Positions 13,227 through 25,725 of a stretch of 64,000 nt of DNA are shown here, piece after piece. Every line of letters starts with the position of its first letter. Position 1 is the first letter of the stretch. The notes beneath the pieces were generated by a model. It was not told where the DNA came from and searched no databases. It saw nothing but the letters and a program-made list of their open reading frames with translations. Made by a program: the position numbers and the translations under genes. The stretch covers positions 44,691 to 108,690 of the forward strand of contig JNEU01000846.1 of the NCBI GenBank assembly GCA_000697475.1. Reading direction: 5' to 3'. The stretch comes from Lichtheimia corymbifera B2541 (Eukaryota > Mucoromycota > Mucoromycetes > Mucorales > Lichtheimiaceae).

Positions 13227-13359
13227 ATTATGCAATATCTCGTGTTACAATACAGCCATTTCGGTCACACATAGTTGTTTTTATCACATCATATATAAAC
13301 CGATATTGAGTGCCCATTCAATCTTTATTAGAATAATGTATATCAGTATGCCTGAAAGC

Positions 13360-14430
13360 ATGTCGTGTGAGAGCTTCAAGCTTGTTGAGATAGGCAATCC
13401 CACCCGTTCATCATCTTCCCTACATATGGACGCTCCCATTCAAGATCTTCATAATGAAGCGTGGGGTCGTTATTAGAACAGAGTTGATCAGCGCATCTGA
13501 GAATACCTTCTGACCAAGTTTCAAGTTTGAGATGGCCAATCTCGGGACATATGAGTCGATCCACTCGTCTCACCTACATTTGGACCATCCCGCATGCATA
13601 ATTCTCATAATGAAGCATGTGGTTTTTAAATGAATGAAGTTGATCAGCATATCCTAGAGAACCTTCTTACCAAGTTTCAAGTTTGAGATGGGGGATCCCA
13701 AGTTTATTCATACTAATGACATTTCATCGAATTCGGGCGGTGCGGAATTTCCGCCCATCATAGTAAATCCCACATTACACCCTCCCTTTCAAAATCTTTG
13801 AATGAAGTGTGGGTTCTTTATCAAGACAAACGTGATCAGCATGTCCAAGAGTATCTTGTGTGAAAATTTGAGCTTCGAAATGGGCAATCTCAAGGTTATG
13901 GGCAGTCTACACTCCATATATACCCATCTGTTCATCATCCGACGCCCCCATTTTATTTCTCACAATGAAGCCTGCGACTTTAATATGAATGGAGGTGATC
14001 AGCATGTCGAAGCCCAGGCGTCTGACCAAGTTTGACCATGGAGGTGAACAACTGCGGGGGTGTGCACTATACACCCTACTTGCGTTCCGTCTCTCCCACA
14101 TTTGGACCGCCCGATCCATAAAACATCATAATGAAACCTACGGTTTTTAAATGAATAGAGTTCATCAGCATGACCCATCGAACCTGCTTACCAAGTTTCA
14201 TGTTCAAGGGGGACAATCCCAAGGTATTTCATACTATTTGACATTTCAATGAACCCGGGCGGGGTACGGAATTTCGGCCATCATAGTAAACCCCACATTA
14301 CACCCTCCCATTCAAAATCTTTGAATGAAGTGTGGGTTCTTTATTAAGACAAAGTTGATCAGCATGTCCAAGAGCATCTTGTGTGCAAGTTTGGGGTTCG
14401 AGGTATGCAATCTCAAGAACATGGATCAAT
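13360..14430 (+). repeat. Repeat family D: six degenerate units of about 160-190 bp
   Basis: Units begin near 13450, 13608, 13798, 13960, 14128 and 14322. Each has the core AATGAAGYRTGKGGTYKTTA, GTTGATCAGCATG, an AGCATCTTGTGTGAAAG-like stretch and TTTGAGATGGGCAATCTC. Between them are stretches such as CACATTACACCCTCCC (twice). The core is a diverged form of the family C core AATGAAACGTGGGGTC..AACAAAGTTG. Inverted counterparts lie at 62930-63500. No intact coding sequence is seen. Confidence 0.7.
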
Positions 14431-14479
14431 TTACAGTGTGCATGAATATGCCTGACAGTGCCTGATCTATTTAATTTCC

Positions 14480-15080
14480 ACTTCTTCCACACCCAACCCT
14501 CTTGGCTCTTCCTCCCATTCTCAACCGTTGCCCCATTCAAGTACAACTACTGCTCGCGAACGATTGCCCTGCTTCAGCCCATCATGTCAATCCTACAACT
14601 GTCTTGATCCTATTTGTCTTTGACTGAGTGAGAAGTCCATGGCGTGTGCACCTCACTACAACACCCGCGTGTCTTGACACTCTCCCTTCTTTTGCACGAT
14701 CCTCAACGACAATCAACCCGTAACAGCAGTTGCATTTAGTGATGTCTACTCCATTGTCTCATGTAGCGTTCACGATCTTGTCACTCTTACTACAACACAC
14801 GCTCATGCACACGCCTCTGCCGTGACCAAACGTAACAGCAGTTGCCATCAGCAGGTCCTTCACTCCATGGTCTCAAGTTACTTGCAGCAACCTACCTTAC
14901 GACCTTTTTTACGTGAACAGCAGATAGCCATTGTATAGCAGCATCTTTATTTACGTGTAGCAACGTGCTTCAATATATACGCCTTCTTATGGATATGGAT
15001 CTGAAAAATGCTTTGGTGTATGGATGGAAGGAATCGGATACATTGACCGGGTCGGTTGCCATATGAGCCATCGAGCAATA
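14480..15080 (-). repeat. Repeat family A, copy 2 (inverted)
   Basis: The reverse complement of this stretch shows the family A blocks: TGGAAGAAGTGGAAATTAA, TTGAATGGGGCAAC, CGTTCGCGAGCAG, CAGTCAAAGACAAATAGGAT and an AACGTAAATAAAG-like end. It abuts repeat D in the same arrangement, inverted, as A and D at 62310-63500. Copies differ by small indels. No ORF survives. Confidence 0.65.
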
Positions 15081-15118
15081 CAAGCAGTCTTGACCAAGCG
15101 AGTGAATGATATGGGGCA

Positions 15119-15710
15119 GGGAACGAATGGATGCAATCAAGTACAGTGGTGAGAAGTGATGGAATGTTGCCTTGGTTACTTGGCAACGTCGTCAGCACGA
15201 AGGATGGATCATGTCATGTGGATACAGCTGAGAAATTGGATGGGATCTTTTACGAAAAGCTGTTTGGTAGCCATGGATGACATTGGAGTACTCAAGCCAA
15301 GGCACGCAGTATTCCTGGATGAGGGTGGCTCTGACGGCTGCAACCACAAGGACACTATGATAGCTCTTCACTCAATGTGGTTCTCCTGTACCTTTGTTGA
15401 ATTTGTAATACTGTTCCTTTATGATATTTACTTGATAAACACCAACCACACTACCATATCCTACTACTACACTTTCATCGAATGAACTTTGAATTCAACA
15501 TGTTTGCTTTACTATCGTACTATCAACTCATATGCGCAATATGTAGATCATGTGGTCGGTTTCTGGATTGAAGGTGATAAGGATGAAGTTGGACTGAAAG
15601 GGGAAGAGGCATTTGAAGATTAGAAAACGAGAGTGAACCATTTACATGATCATATCGGGATGCCTTTATCCTTTTGCCGCACTGATAAAAGCTTCCTCAT
15701 TCATATGCTA
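15119..15710 (+). repeat. Repeat family E, copy 1 (possibly a decayed gene)
   Basis: Similar over about 590 bp to 28115-28680: ATGGATGCAATCAAG, AGGATGGATCATGTCATGTG, CCATGGATGAC(A)TTGGA, TACTTGATAAACA, TTTCTGG(A/G)TTG. In both copies one frame encodes WMQSS followed by DGSCHVDT, then diverges and hits stops, which suggests a former coding exon. Not recognised. Confidence 0.5.
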
Positions 15711-17071
15711 TAACGGTGATAAGCAGTGACGGTTCATAAGGTGCTTCGGATGCGTAAATAAATAGACAATCAACTACGCACGTACAATATTGGTTGTTGC
15801 TGAAGCAACTGGGTCGACAAGGCTAAAGTTTATGTCGATTTTGATATCCAATAGCAAGTATGACGGTTGAGATAGGGTACTGCAAGTAAGTTCCAGAAAC
15901 ACGGAAAGGCAAGGAACACGCGGCACATTGCATAAGCCGCTGACGGGAGTGCAGCAGGTTTTAGATATGTCTCAGGGAGAAACATAGGGTCGATGCTCAC
16001 CCTTTTTGTTTCATAAAGAAGGCATTGATGTGCAGGATGTGCGTTGTTCTCGAGATAGGAGTGTTTTGGATCAAATGGGATGTCATGGTAATGTATGAAT
16101 GATCATGTGTGAACATATACAGGATGCTTGATAGCCTTGGGATGCGAAATATACTCGTTGCATTGAACGGGGTCGAAAAAGGATGTGCTGCGTTTTCGAA
16201 TATTTTTTCCAGGTTGGGGGACTTGACATTTTCGTGGCAACATTAATTACCCAGCAGGGAGACGTTGTGCCTGGGAGTATAGAAAAGCACCGGGTGTGTG
16301 ATTTGATAGGAAATGACGCTTATCAATGACAACTCTTTTCACATTGCACCACACTGCAAGTGCATGAATGGAAGAAAAAAAAAAAAAAACTTGGCTTACA
16401 CGAACCAATAATCGCCACTGTAGTAGTAACATGCCTTGTATTTATTGGCTTACACAAGCTAGAGAGAGGAGAATGTTCAAATTAACCAGGAATAGTGTGT
16501 GCATGTGCGTGCGTGTGTGTGTTTGTGTGCAGTTGAAAAGGTGACATGTGAAGGGAATGGGAAGGATGCATATCATTGACACCCGCCGTTAATGGTTTAT
16601 TTACTCTTTTCTGATCTTTACTTTACATCCATGCGACAAATGAATGATGATGACGACATGGATAGAATTGAAATCAAGGAGAGAAACGGGGGTGATGGTT
16701 CATCTGATGATGATGATGATGATGATGGCTATTGTAATGAAGTAGTAGTACGATGTTCACAATAGACGGGCCGAAACACCAAATGGGTGGCTGTGGATAT
16801 CCCCGCAAACACGCATGTGGAGTGTGTGCGGATGTGGTGGATGATGAAGGACGAGGAGCAATAAGGGAATTGATAAGCTTTTTATGTGGATTTTGGGGGG
16901 AGCTGTCATCAAGAGATGGCATTGGCTGAATCAAAACTTGTATGACTGGATTTTCGGAACGTGCAGTTGACCTTAGTCCCCCCCTCTCCTCCTCCTTCTC
17001 CCGATAGGTAAAGTACGCGGATCCTCCCGCACCACCCGCTTTGTTCTTCATTTCTTTCACTTTTTGTTTTC
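15711..17071. other. Intergenic, no gene seen
   Basis: Contains an A-run at about 16377-16390, GT-rich microsatellite sequence at 16500-16530, and trinucleotide runs at 16700-16730. A 128-codon minus-strand ORF at 16674-17060 is His/Pro-rich low complexity and overlaps the likely promoter of the next gene; I do not call it. Confidence 0.4.
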
Positions 17072-18809
17072 ATGTCTCTCATGATGCATCCTCAGGTCGC
17101 TGATGCTGTCTCTGACTCGTCACCAGCGGTTGTGTCCTTTACAAAGCCTCTCTTATCGCCTCCACTGCGCTCCAACTCAACAACAACTACAAGTTGCAGC
17201 AATACCAGCAATACCAGCACCAACTCAACATCATCATCATCCACTTCTTCTACCAACAAGTTGATTTTGGATTATTTATTGTATCTTTCCATTCAATCAC
17301 GTCTCAAACAAGCAGAAGTTGAGCTCGCTGATGATAACACTGAAGCAACCGAGAAACGTTGGATCGAAGCCGCATCACGAGCCGAAAAAGATAAGCGTGC
17401 TGTAGAATCGGTCGTAGCTGGTAAGTAACACACTCATACACATAATAGCAAGATATATATATGGGGGAATATGGATGACTTGAAATGTATTCTAATCTCT
17501 TTCTGCTTTTGGATACTGTCAGGTGTACTTTCTGGTGGCAATGCTCCCTTCAATGACCTTGACCAACGACTTCATCTTTGTCAGTTGGCTAATCTTGTCT
17601 TTGGACGATTCAACAACACGTCTTCATCCTCTTCCGAGCATGTGATTACACAACACAGCACTAGCACAAGCACCCACCGACGTGTACGACGCAATAATAA
17701 TCATGCACAGGAACAGATCAACACTGGAGTCTTTTCAAATACAATTCAATCTGCCTTTTGCAGACGCCACCGTCGTCAAGATTGCCCTTCACAACAATGC
17801 AAGTCAACTGGCTCATCTTCAACACCAGGTCTTACAGACGCTATCCCAGTCTTCCTCAAGGCCAGTGCTGATTTATTGAGACTCACTCTTGATAACTCAA
17901 GCGAGGATGCAGTGCCCATGGTTTTTGCTGGTCAACGTGTGATGGGTGGCGGTATGCCTCCACGTTGGTATGATCTCTTTTTGGAGTTATTGACACAAGC
18001 TGCTATCGAGAGCTACATGTGCGACGGTCAATCTGGATTGGAGCCTATCCACGAGATCTTTTCATTTGGTGATGTGGAAGATGAAGACGAACCTGATCAA
18101 GAAGATGAGGAAGAAGAGGATGACGAAGAGGATGACGAAGAAGAAGAAGAGGCTGCTGAGGAAGATGAGGATGAGGATGATGAGGAAGACGAATGGGGAG
18201 TGAGTGCAGCAGATCATCATTTGTTGTTCCCTAAGACTCGTACCATGTTCCTTTTCAAGACGCAACGACGCGAACGCGAAAAAGAGGTAAGGATGGAATG
18301 GAATGATGGGGGAAGTCCAAAGTGTGAACGATCCACTCACAAGAGAATATAGTTTTTGATGGTCGAAGGAGATGATTTGACACAGCACTTTATCAAGTTG
18401 GCACAACGTTATCCATTGGAAGCATTTGAAAAGAGCATGAATGAATTTATCCAAATGACCCTCAGTTCCACTGAGAAGCCCGCTCTGAGTGAGGTAGGAC
18501 AAAGGACAAGGGGAGGAGAGAGATAAATACAAAGTGACAGTGAGGCTTATGCATGAACAATTTTTTTTTTTCGTTGTCATTGTTTTCGTTTTATAGCAAG
18601 GAACCACGTCAACTGAAGCCAATGCGTTACCACAAATCTACAAATACTTGGGCGACGGGTCGCTCTTGATGCCAGAAATTCCTGAGGAAGATGGCAATAG
18701 TAGCACAGCAACTGCAGATGCAAATGCTATGGAGCAACAACATGGGCAAAAGCGACGAGCGTCCCTGGATGAAGAGCAAGATCTACCCGACCCTAAACGA
18801 TCCCGATAA
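17072..18809 (+). CDS. Hypothetical acidic protein with C-terminal basic motif
   Basis: The exons 17072-17420, 17523-18286, 18353-18493 and 18597-18809 join in frame to 488 residues. I do not recognise the family. Visible parts are a Ser/Thr/Asn-rich N-terminus (about 40-65), a helical segment LILDYLLYLSIQSRLKQAE, and VLSGGNAPFNDLDQRLHLCQ. Then come a folded-looking block (PRWYDLFLELLTQAAIESY), a long Glu/Asp tract (about 290-340), the helix HFIKLAQRYPLEAFEKSM, and a possible nuclear signal near the end (GQKRRASLDEE, PKRSR). Acidic tract plus basic tail suggest a nuclear protein (inference). Between about 17735 and 17830 the neighbouring frame reads more protein-like (SFQIQFNLPFADATVVKIAL) than the called frame (FCRRHRRQDCPSQQC), so compensating indels are possible. 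Confidence 0.65.
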
Positions 18810-19558
18810 TCCCCACCAACCATGTCACCCCTTTCCTCCCCTTTTCCCACCTAACAAACACACCCCCCCCCACTTTGGTTTCCTATCCAACTCACCATTC
18901 ACCAGCAGCACCAACATGTATATTTCTTGCCGGGTTCACTTAATCCTTCCACTTCAAGTGCGAATATTCCCTCTCATGTATCTTCCTTCTTCATGTATTG
19001 TTCCCTTCACACGTTGATCTTTTTTTCTTTAACATAGCACCACACGTTTATACATATATACACACACTCTCACACACACGCACATGAATGTTAGTAATGA
19101 TTGAGTGGTTTATGTAAGCAAATGAACCATTTGCCAGAACGATTTGCCGTTCCCCGATCCATGTAAAGTAGATCGTATAACAGTAATATAAAGCATTTGT
19201 CCATCCCACCCCCCACAAATGGTTTTGTTTGTTGTCGTATGTCATGATGGAAATGTAGGTGCCACGTGCGGAATCATATATAGATAATCTACAACGAGTC
19301 AAATTGCATATCGCGTCCCTCCGAACCCGAGGTTTTAAGATACGGTTTAGCTCCCCCACTCGGGATCAATCCCTATCTCTTTTCCACATCCACCAATTGT
19401 CATTGGCTGTTCATTGTTGCCTGCTTAGAAATACATCGTGTCCGATCCCATTGTCCCCTTTTTGTTTTTCCCACACCTCGCACACCTTGCTTTCTCCTCT
19501 CTATCTCTCTCTTTTAGCGTGTTTGGTGTGAAGCACCAACCCCGTCTTATTTTCTTTG
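18810..19558. other. Convergent intergenic region
   Basis: Lies between the stops of two convergent genes. It holds pyrimidine-rich stretches, a C-run near 18864, and CA/TG-rich sequence at 19055-19085. No gene is seen. Confidence 0.4.
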
Positions 19559-20540
19559 TCATTCACTACTACTACTGATAGTGGGAGTGGTGATGGTGGT
19601 TGTGGTGGTACTAGTAGCTGTGGTATGCTGGATATGTTTGGACCTTGGCTCTTCCTGTTGCCGGATTTGCCAAGTACGACGAATCAGCCGACCCAGGCTT
19701 TTGTACATGACCCATGTGGCCAACACCGACGCCACTGATCTTAGAAATGCTGCTGCTGCCCATACAATTGAAAATTCGGCGACCATAAAAGGTCTGGCGG
19801 CTGATAAGGGTTGCTTGGTGGAAAAGAAATACGATTGAATGGATTGACTCACACCGGCAAACATGTTGCCTACAACATCGTCGTGATCGTGTCCCTCCTC
19901 GTCATCGCTGTCGATTAATGCATATAATGAATGGGATGATAATGGTGATGGTGATGGTGATGGTGTGGGAATAGGTGGTGGTGAATATTGAATAACATTG
20001 GGGTCGAATCGCACAGATCCTTGTCGTTGCCGTTGTCGTCGTCGTTTCTTTTTCTGCGTAAACAATGATAATGATGGTTTATCGTCATGTTCTACAGCAT
20101 ACATGGGACCATAGAGCCCTTTTATGGATTGAGTTTTCGTTTTGCACTGTGACACAATGGACCAAGAAAGCAACGGATAATAGCTTACATGTAATGTCAG
20201 ATTCCTTTTGCCTGTTTAAAACAAGGATGAGAGGCTTGATGAGCAAAAGCAATCATCATCCTGTATGTACGTACCAGTCAACAACAGCGGGATCCACCAG
20301 AGGATTATGTTTGCCAAGATGATCGGTTAAAGTTCTACCCATTTGTCGCCATAGCGCGTTTTCAAAGCGAGCAAGTCGATACTTGTCACTTGGGCTGCTA
20401 TTGTTGCTGTTGTCGTCGTCGTCGTCGCTGTGCTTGCTATTTGCTTTGCGTACCTGACGTCGTATTTCACGGTGCGTGTTGATAAGATCATTTGGGTACC
20501 ATTCGTGTGAGAGATAATCAACACAGATACGAGCACTCAT
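19559..20540 (-). CDS. DUF1752 / areA-GATA-like N-terminal domain protein
   Basis: Two exons (20271-20540 and 19559-20146) join in frame to 285 residues. The N-terminus ICVDYLSHEWYPNDLI, with RFENALWRQM and, across the intron, DWYCKTKTQSIKGLYGP, follows the fungal pattern VDYLSH.W..(E/N)D...RLENA.WR...W.YGP. That domain (Pfam DUF1752, the areA GATA-like region) is found in regulators such as PP1 adaptor Reg1. An acidic stretch (SDDDDDNSNNSS) interrupts it. A SVRFDP motif could be a weak PP1-docking site (inference). The C-terminal half has a hydrophobic stretch (FMVAEFSIVWAAAAFL, VLATWVMYKSLG) that may associate with membrane. An optional in-frame 54-nt intron (GGTGTGAGT..TTATCAG) at about 19786-19839 would remove 18 residues. 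Confidence 0.7.
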
Positions 20541-21221
20541 TCTCTTTGATTATGGACAAAGAAGAAAGAGAAAAAGACTGCACGACAATGAACAAACAAG
20601 TAAAAAGACATCAAAAAAAGGAAGTGAAAGAAAAAAAAACCTCCTGACTTGTACTCGTTCTCGCGCCCAATTTCGAAACGAACGACGCTTTATGTTTCAG
20701 GCTTGTGTACTCTACCTGTCTCTTTTATAACCTCTCCTCGTGCAAGATTTGCATGGCACCTTTTCATTCTTCTACTACTGCTACTTTTACTACTACAAGT
20801 GGCAGTAGTTTCTAGTTATTACATGCCATGGAACGGGTTGTTTTTCCCCATAGAAAAGATAGTAACATGATGCAGAACATAATGTGAAGGTTGCCGCATG
20901 ATGGGTATTAGAGGCATGAATATCACGCATACATGCACGCAGAATCGGAGACAATTTGTTGTTGCGCCAACCATCTTACCACGCAACATGCATGCATTAA
21001 TGGGTTACTTTATCTGGTGGGTGGGTACACAATTTGCTCGTAAAGATGGGACAATAAATGATTGGTTGTTTTATTCTTTTGCTTTTGAATGAAAAGTGTA
21101 TGGCTCAATGTCATAGCTGATAGGAAGAGAGATCTAATCTCGGCCAGCTGGGATTTCTTAAAGCGGACTCCGGTTTCCACAGCCGTCAGTTGCTTGTATT
21201 ACTCGTTTTCTTTCATATACC
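20541..21221. other. Divergent promoter region
   Basis: Between the minus-strand DUF1752 gene and plus-strand NAR1. Contains A-rich and CTACTACTGCTACTTTTAC runs; no ORF is worth calling. Confidence 0.4.
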
Positions 21222-23080
21222 ATGGCCTTTTCTTCAGCACTCGTCCTGACCGATCTAAACGACTACATTGCACCTTCTCAAGCTTGCATTAAACCCGTCG
21301 AAGTACACAAGTCGGAAAATGCTGGACCTGTAAGTACGCCCAATGAACTTGTTCCAAGGTGTGTGTGTCCATGACTAAGCAGCTGCTTTGTATAGTCCGA
21401 GATCAAGGTTGATCAGCAAGGCGACTACTATGAAATCTCCAAGGACGGTGGTGAATCCAAGTTGGAAAAGGCATCGATCACCTTGAACGATTGCTTAGCT
21501 TGCAGGTAAGAATAACAAGGGAGGGTGGGTTGATAAGCAAGCATATACTGATAACGATGATTAGTGGATGTGTCACATCAGCTGAAAGTGTTCTCATCAC
21601 TATGCAATCCCAAGAAGAGTTGTATGACATTTTGAACACCAATCGATCCGATCCTAGCAAGCATCGCACTGTTGTCGTATCCATTAGTCCTCAATCACGT
21701 GCATCGCTTGGTGCAAAGTACAACCTGTCACCCATTCAAGTGCATCGACGTCTGATTTCTTTCTTCAAACATCATTTGGGTGCCCATCATGTGTTTGACA
21801 CTTCCTTCTCCCGTGATCTATCACTTGTCGAATCAGCTCGTGAATTCGTGGAACGATATCGTTTATACATGGCCAATGGTGGTGATAAGATCGAGGAGGC
21901 GTTACAGCAACAAGATCAGCAACAAGAGGAAGCGGGTGATCGTCGTTCCAGGAGGAGACGTGGTGCCGGTGCAGCAGCAGCAGCAACAGGTGCACAACAA
22001 CAACAACATTTACCCATGTTGGCATCTGCATGTCCTGGATGGGTGTGTTATGCTGAAAAGACACACGGTGCTGTGATTCCCCATATCGCCACGGCAAAGT
22101 CACCACAACAAATGATGGGATCGCTTGTCAAGGATTACCTTGCAAAGAAAACAAATACACCGTAAGTGTGGAAAGGAGAAGAGATTAATCAGATGACTCA
22201 TCCATATATATATATCAGACCCAATGCCATCTATCATGTTGCTGTGATGCCATGCTATGACAAGAAACTAGAAGCCAGTCGACCTGATTTCTTTTTGGAG
22301 GAGTTTGATACTCGAGAAGTGGATTGTGTTTTGACTACGGGAGAAATCGAAAAGATGTTCCAAGAGCAAAGCATTGATTTTACTCAAGTCCCTGAAGCTC
22401 AAGTGGATGACATGTAAGTTTGGGTTTACGAGTAGTTCCAATGAGGAAATATGTGTTTATTCATATACTTGTTTTATAGGTTCAACAAGACGGCGCTTGA
22501 TCCAACGACACAAATCACGGCATCTTATGGCACTGCTGGATCATCATCAGGTGGTTATTTGGAATATATCATGGCAACGGCTGCACGGGAACTTTTTGGT
22601 ATCCATGATGTCCCTGCCGATCCTGCACAAACACCCAATGCACGTGTGATAGTCAAGGCTGGCAAGAATGCGGATGTGCGTGAATACTTTTTGCAAGGTG
22701 ATGATGGGCGGATATTGCTTCGTTTTGCCACGGCATTTGGTTTCCGTAACATCCAAAACATTGTGCGCAAGGTCAAGAGCGGCAAGTGTCCATACCATTA
22801 TGTGGAAGTCATGGCTTGTCCTGGTGGATGTGCCAACGGTGGTGGTCAATTACCCAATCCAAATGATGAACAAGTCATGTCGGCTAAGGAATGGTTGAAT
22901 CAAGTGGAAAGTGTATACCAGACGGTGCCAGGTGTAGCTCCTGAAGAAAACGAGGTGCTAAAGACAATTTACAATGAATGGATTGGTGATCCCAACTCTG
23001 ATCAAGCAAAGCGATTGTTGCGCACTCAGTACCATGCCGTAACCGAAAGCTTGGCTAATCCTTTGGCTACCAAGTGGTAA
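21222..23080 (+). CDS. NAR1: Cytosolic Fe-S assembly factor NAR1
   Basis: NAR1 is the iron-only-hydrogenase-like component of the cytosolic iron-sulfur assembly machinery; it passes Fe-S clusters to the CIA targeting complex. The exons 21222-21329, 21396-21505, 21565-22161, 22219-22413 and 22480-23080 join in frame. The start [20 protein letters not shown] leads to the first Cys (ACIKP), and the ferredoxin-like site is [16 protein letters not shown], with its Ser codon split by intron 2. The hydrogenase-like half has [41 protein letters not shown] and [16 protein letters not shown], which supply the second cluster's Cys ligands. A Gln/Arg-rich insert (about residues 215-250) is unusual for the family. 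The protein ends LANPLATKW; a C-terminal Trp matches the tail that lets NAR1-type clients bind the CIA targeting complex. Assignment is firm. Confidence 0.96.
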
Positions 23081-23668
23081 ATCGATATCCTTCTCATCCT
23101 CCTCATCCTCATCCTCCTGTATACTGTATTCGTTCTTGTTCCCTTTGATTCTTCTTCCTCTGTAGATGATACTGTAAATGATATCAAACCTTTATAAAAT
23201 TTGATTTATGCACCGCTCACTCACATATATTTTTATTTGTTGACGATGTTCTATTCTTGTGATATAATAACTGCGTCGTGGTGACACCAAAATTATTCTC
23301 TTGCATCAACTATCACTTTTTTTGGGTCAGCCAGTGACACACCCCGCCTCTAGTAGACTAGACTGATTATGGTGCCATTGCACACAAGGCTATCATGCGC
23401 ATTGTGTGCAAAAGCCACAACACGGATGAATCGCCACTGTTATGATGGATGGTCCAGAAATAGTCCCAATTACATTCACATGATGACAACATCAAGCGGT
23501 AACGGTTGTAGTTGTAGTAGTAGCAGCGTTTATGTGAGCATAAATATACAAAAAGTCTATCATTGCATAAAATCTTGTGGGTCATTGGAGCATGATGATT
23601 GTAGGCATGATTGAAAGTGACAAAAGGAAAAGCATATGTGTGATGTCTTGAGGCATATGTACGTATGA
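23081..23668. other. Convergent intergenic region
   Basis: 3' flanks of NAR1 and of the small coiled-coil gene. TC-rich repeats (TCCTCATCC) follow the NAR1 stop. Nothing else is seen. Confidence 0.4.
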
Positions 23669-24073
23669 TTATTGTTGTTGTTGTTGTCGTGATGATAATT
23701 GCTGCTGTAATGTGGAAATGATGGTTGCTTGTTTCTCCACTAACTCCATCAATCGTTGTACGCGGATCTTGTATTCTTCTTGCGTCTGTTTTGACTCATA
23801 CAGCTGCTGCTGCAAATCTTGAATTATATCTTGCTGTGGGTCTTGCTGCTGTGGTGATGGAACTGGCACTGGTACTGGTACTGGTGTTGGTGGTATTGGC
23901 TGCTGCTCCTATACATGTGCGATTCAGCATGGAGGATAACGTGTATGGATTGAGATTTGACATCGTACCTGCTTGCAGTTGTATTGTTCAACCGAGGGTT
24001 CTCCTTTGAGTTCCATTACGTTCATGGATGTAGAAGTATTCATCATTGCTTGTTGTATATATAAATCGTCCAT
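23669..24073 (-). CDS. Small coiled-coil protein, hypothetical
   Basis: The exons 23969-24073 and 23669-23908 join in frame to 114 residues. The N-terminus (MDDLYIQQAMMNTSTSMN) is followed by a proline-valine spacer (PTPVPVPVPVPSP) and a C-terminal heptad-rich helix (DLQQQLYESKQTQEEYKIRV, QRLMELVEKQATIISTLQQQ). It ends in a Gln tract. The coiled coil suggests dimerisation or an adaptor role; no DNA-binding basic region is seen, so it is not a bZIP. The polyglutamine coding is repeat-like (TTG/CTG runs on the plus strand), so part of the apparent helix may be low complexity. The family is not recognised. Confidence 0.5.
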
Positions 24074-25725
24074 GATGGAAAGAAGAAAAAACGCGGAAAA
24101 GAAGAGAAGAAATAAGAGACGCAACTCGACAAGCGCAATCAAGCCTATTTGTATACCACAGCAGTCATTGATAAGCAAAGCCAATATACTGCTCCGTGGA
24201 TTGATCCACAAAAAAATGATGCAGTAGACAAGACAGTGTGGCGCTCAAGGTGACACATGAGCGTCATCATGGAAGGCGTGCCGATTGCAACGCTCGGCGT
24301 TATGGCATCATCCACCACCTTATGGACCATCTTTTACATCCGTTCCTCTGTAAGATGGAGAGACTACAAGTCAATTAGTTGAGCATGGTATATCTATATA
24401 ATCGAAAGCTAGTGATTTTGAAGCATGTCGACATAAAAGATGACGGGATGCATCCATCGTGTCGTCAAGTAGGGGCGCCTGTCATCAATGAACTTGAGGG
24501 AGGAGAGCTGGCTGTGTAACTACCGCATTTATCTCAGCTATTGAAAGATCCATTTTTAACAGCAAATCGTGGCTGATTGTGTAGCAAGCAGAATAATGCC
24601 GAGCGTCCCACATCTTGGTGAGACGTAGTCATTCCACGCAATGATGGTTGTTTAAAGCATTTCAGAGAGGTGTCCTCCATGTATCTTGTGTGTGCGTGGT
24701 CAACACGATATGTGAGTCTAGCATTACGTATAGCGAAAAAAGGACCACATATGAATGCTCCATGCCTGCATGTACCATACATTACAACACGACAAGCCTA
24801 TATTAATCTGTCTTCAACAACAACAAGTGGGTTCACGACGCTGCAAAGGAGCATTGGTGCCTGAAGAGAACGATTGTTATTGTCGGTGGATGTTTTTGTT
24901 ACACAAACAGGTGTCATTTCTCAGTTGGGAAATAAAGGGCGCATATCAGGCTGAGGACTTGCTGGTGTTACGACGGGCTTTTTTGTCCAGGGCAATTTGG
25001 ATCTTCAAATGCACGTTATGAGGAATAAATTGGTTTCAGATGGTGCCCTTTTCTATTGGTGGCCTGATCCATTTGGGGTAAAAAAGTGTACGTTTGTATA
25101 CTGCACGGTGTTGGATAATGCTACTTGTGCTCACATATCAATGCATAAAAAAGAGCGAGGTGATTTTCAAACATCCTGTTCCATGTATCCATGCAACGGA
25201 GTTGGCTACAAAGTAGTAAGGTTGGCTTGAATCAAGTAACCTATCACTGTGCATAGCAGCAAAAAGCCAACCCGGAGTTATACTTGATTCATTATTGAGT
25301 AGCCAGATGCAATGCAAGCAGCAGCATCAGCAAAAAGAGCAGTGGTATGACGATATGCATTAATCTTGGTTGTATCATTCTTTTTTACGCCTCTTCATAC
25401 GCATGGGGATGTGCATGTAATGAATGGTATGGGTCAATGTGCGTGTGCGTGGGTGTGTGAGAGGGCGTTATTCAACGTGGTAACAAGGCTAAACTGTAAA
25501 AAGCTACATGTTGTTGTGGGTCCCTGGTGGACCAGCAGCAAACAAAATCACCCAGTTGCCTAGTATTTTTTCCTCTCCTTTTTTCACTTCCGTTGGATCA
25601 CACACACGCTCTCTCTCTCTCTCTCTTGCTCACCCACATATCCTTTTTCTCTTTTGCGTATCCTTTTGTTCTTGCAAGCATCACCCCTTCTTTCTTTATC
25701 ATTCAATATCCACATATCATATATC
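24074..25725. other. Intergenic, no gene seen
   Basis: About 1.65 kb. Several short ORFs are present, but none has consistent splice junctions or recognisable motifs. The last 150 bp are a CT-rich promoter-like tract (CTCTCTCTCTCTC) before the SEL1 gene. Confidence 0.4.

Noticed and set aside
16674..17060. 128-codon minus-strand ORF
   Set aside because: His/Pro low complexity over trinucleotide repeats and the likely promoter of the 17072 gene; no motif.
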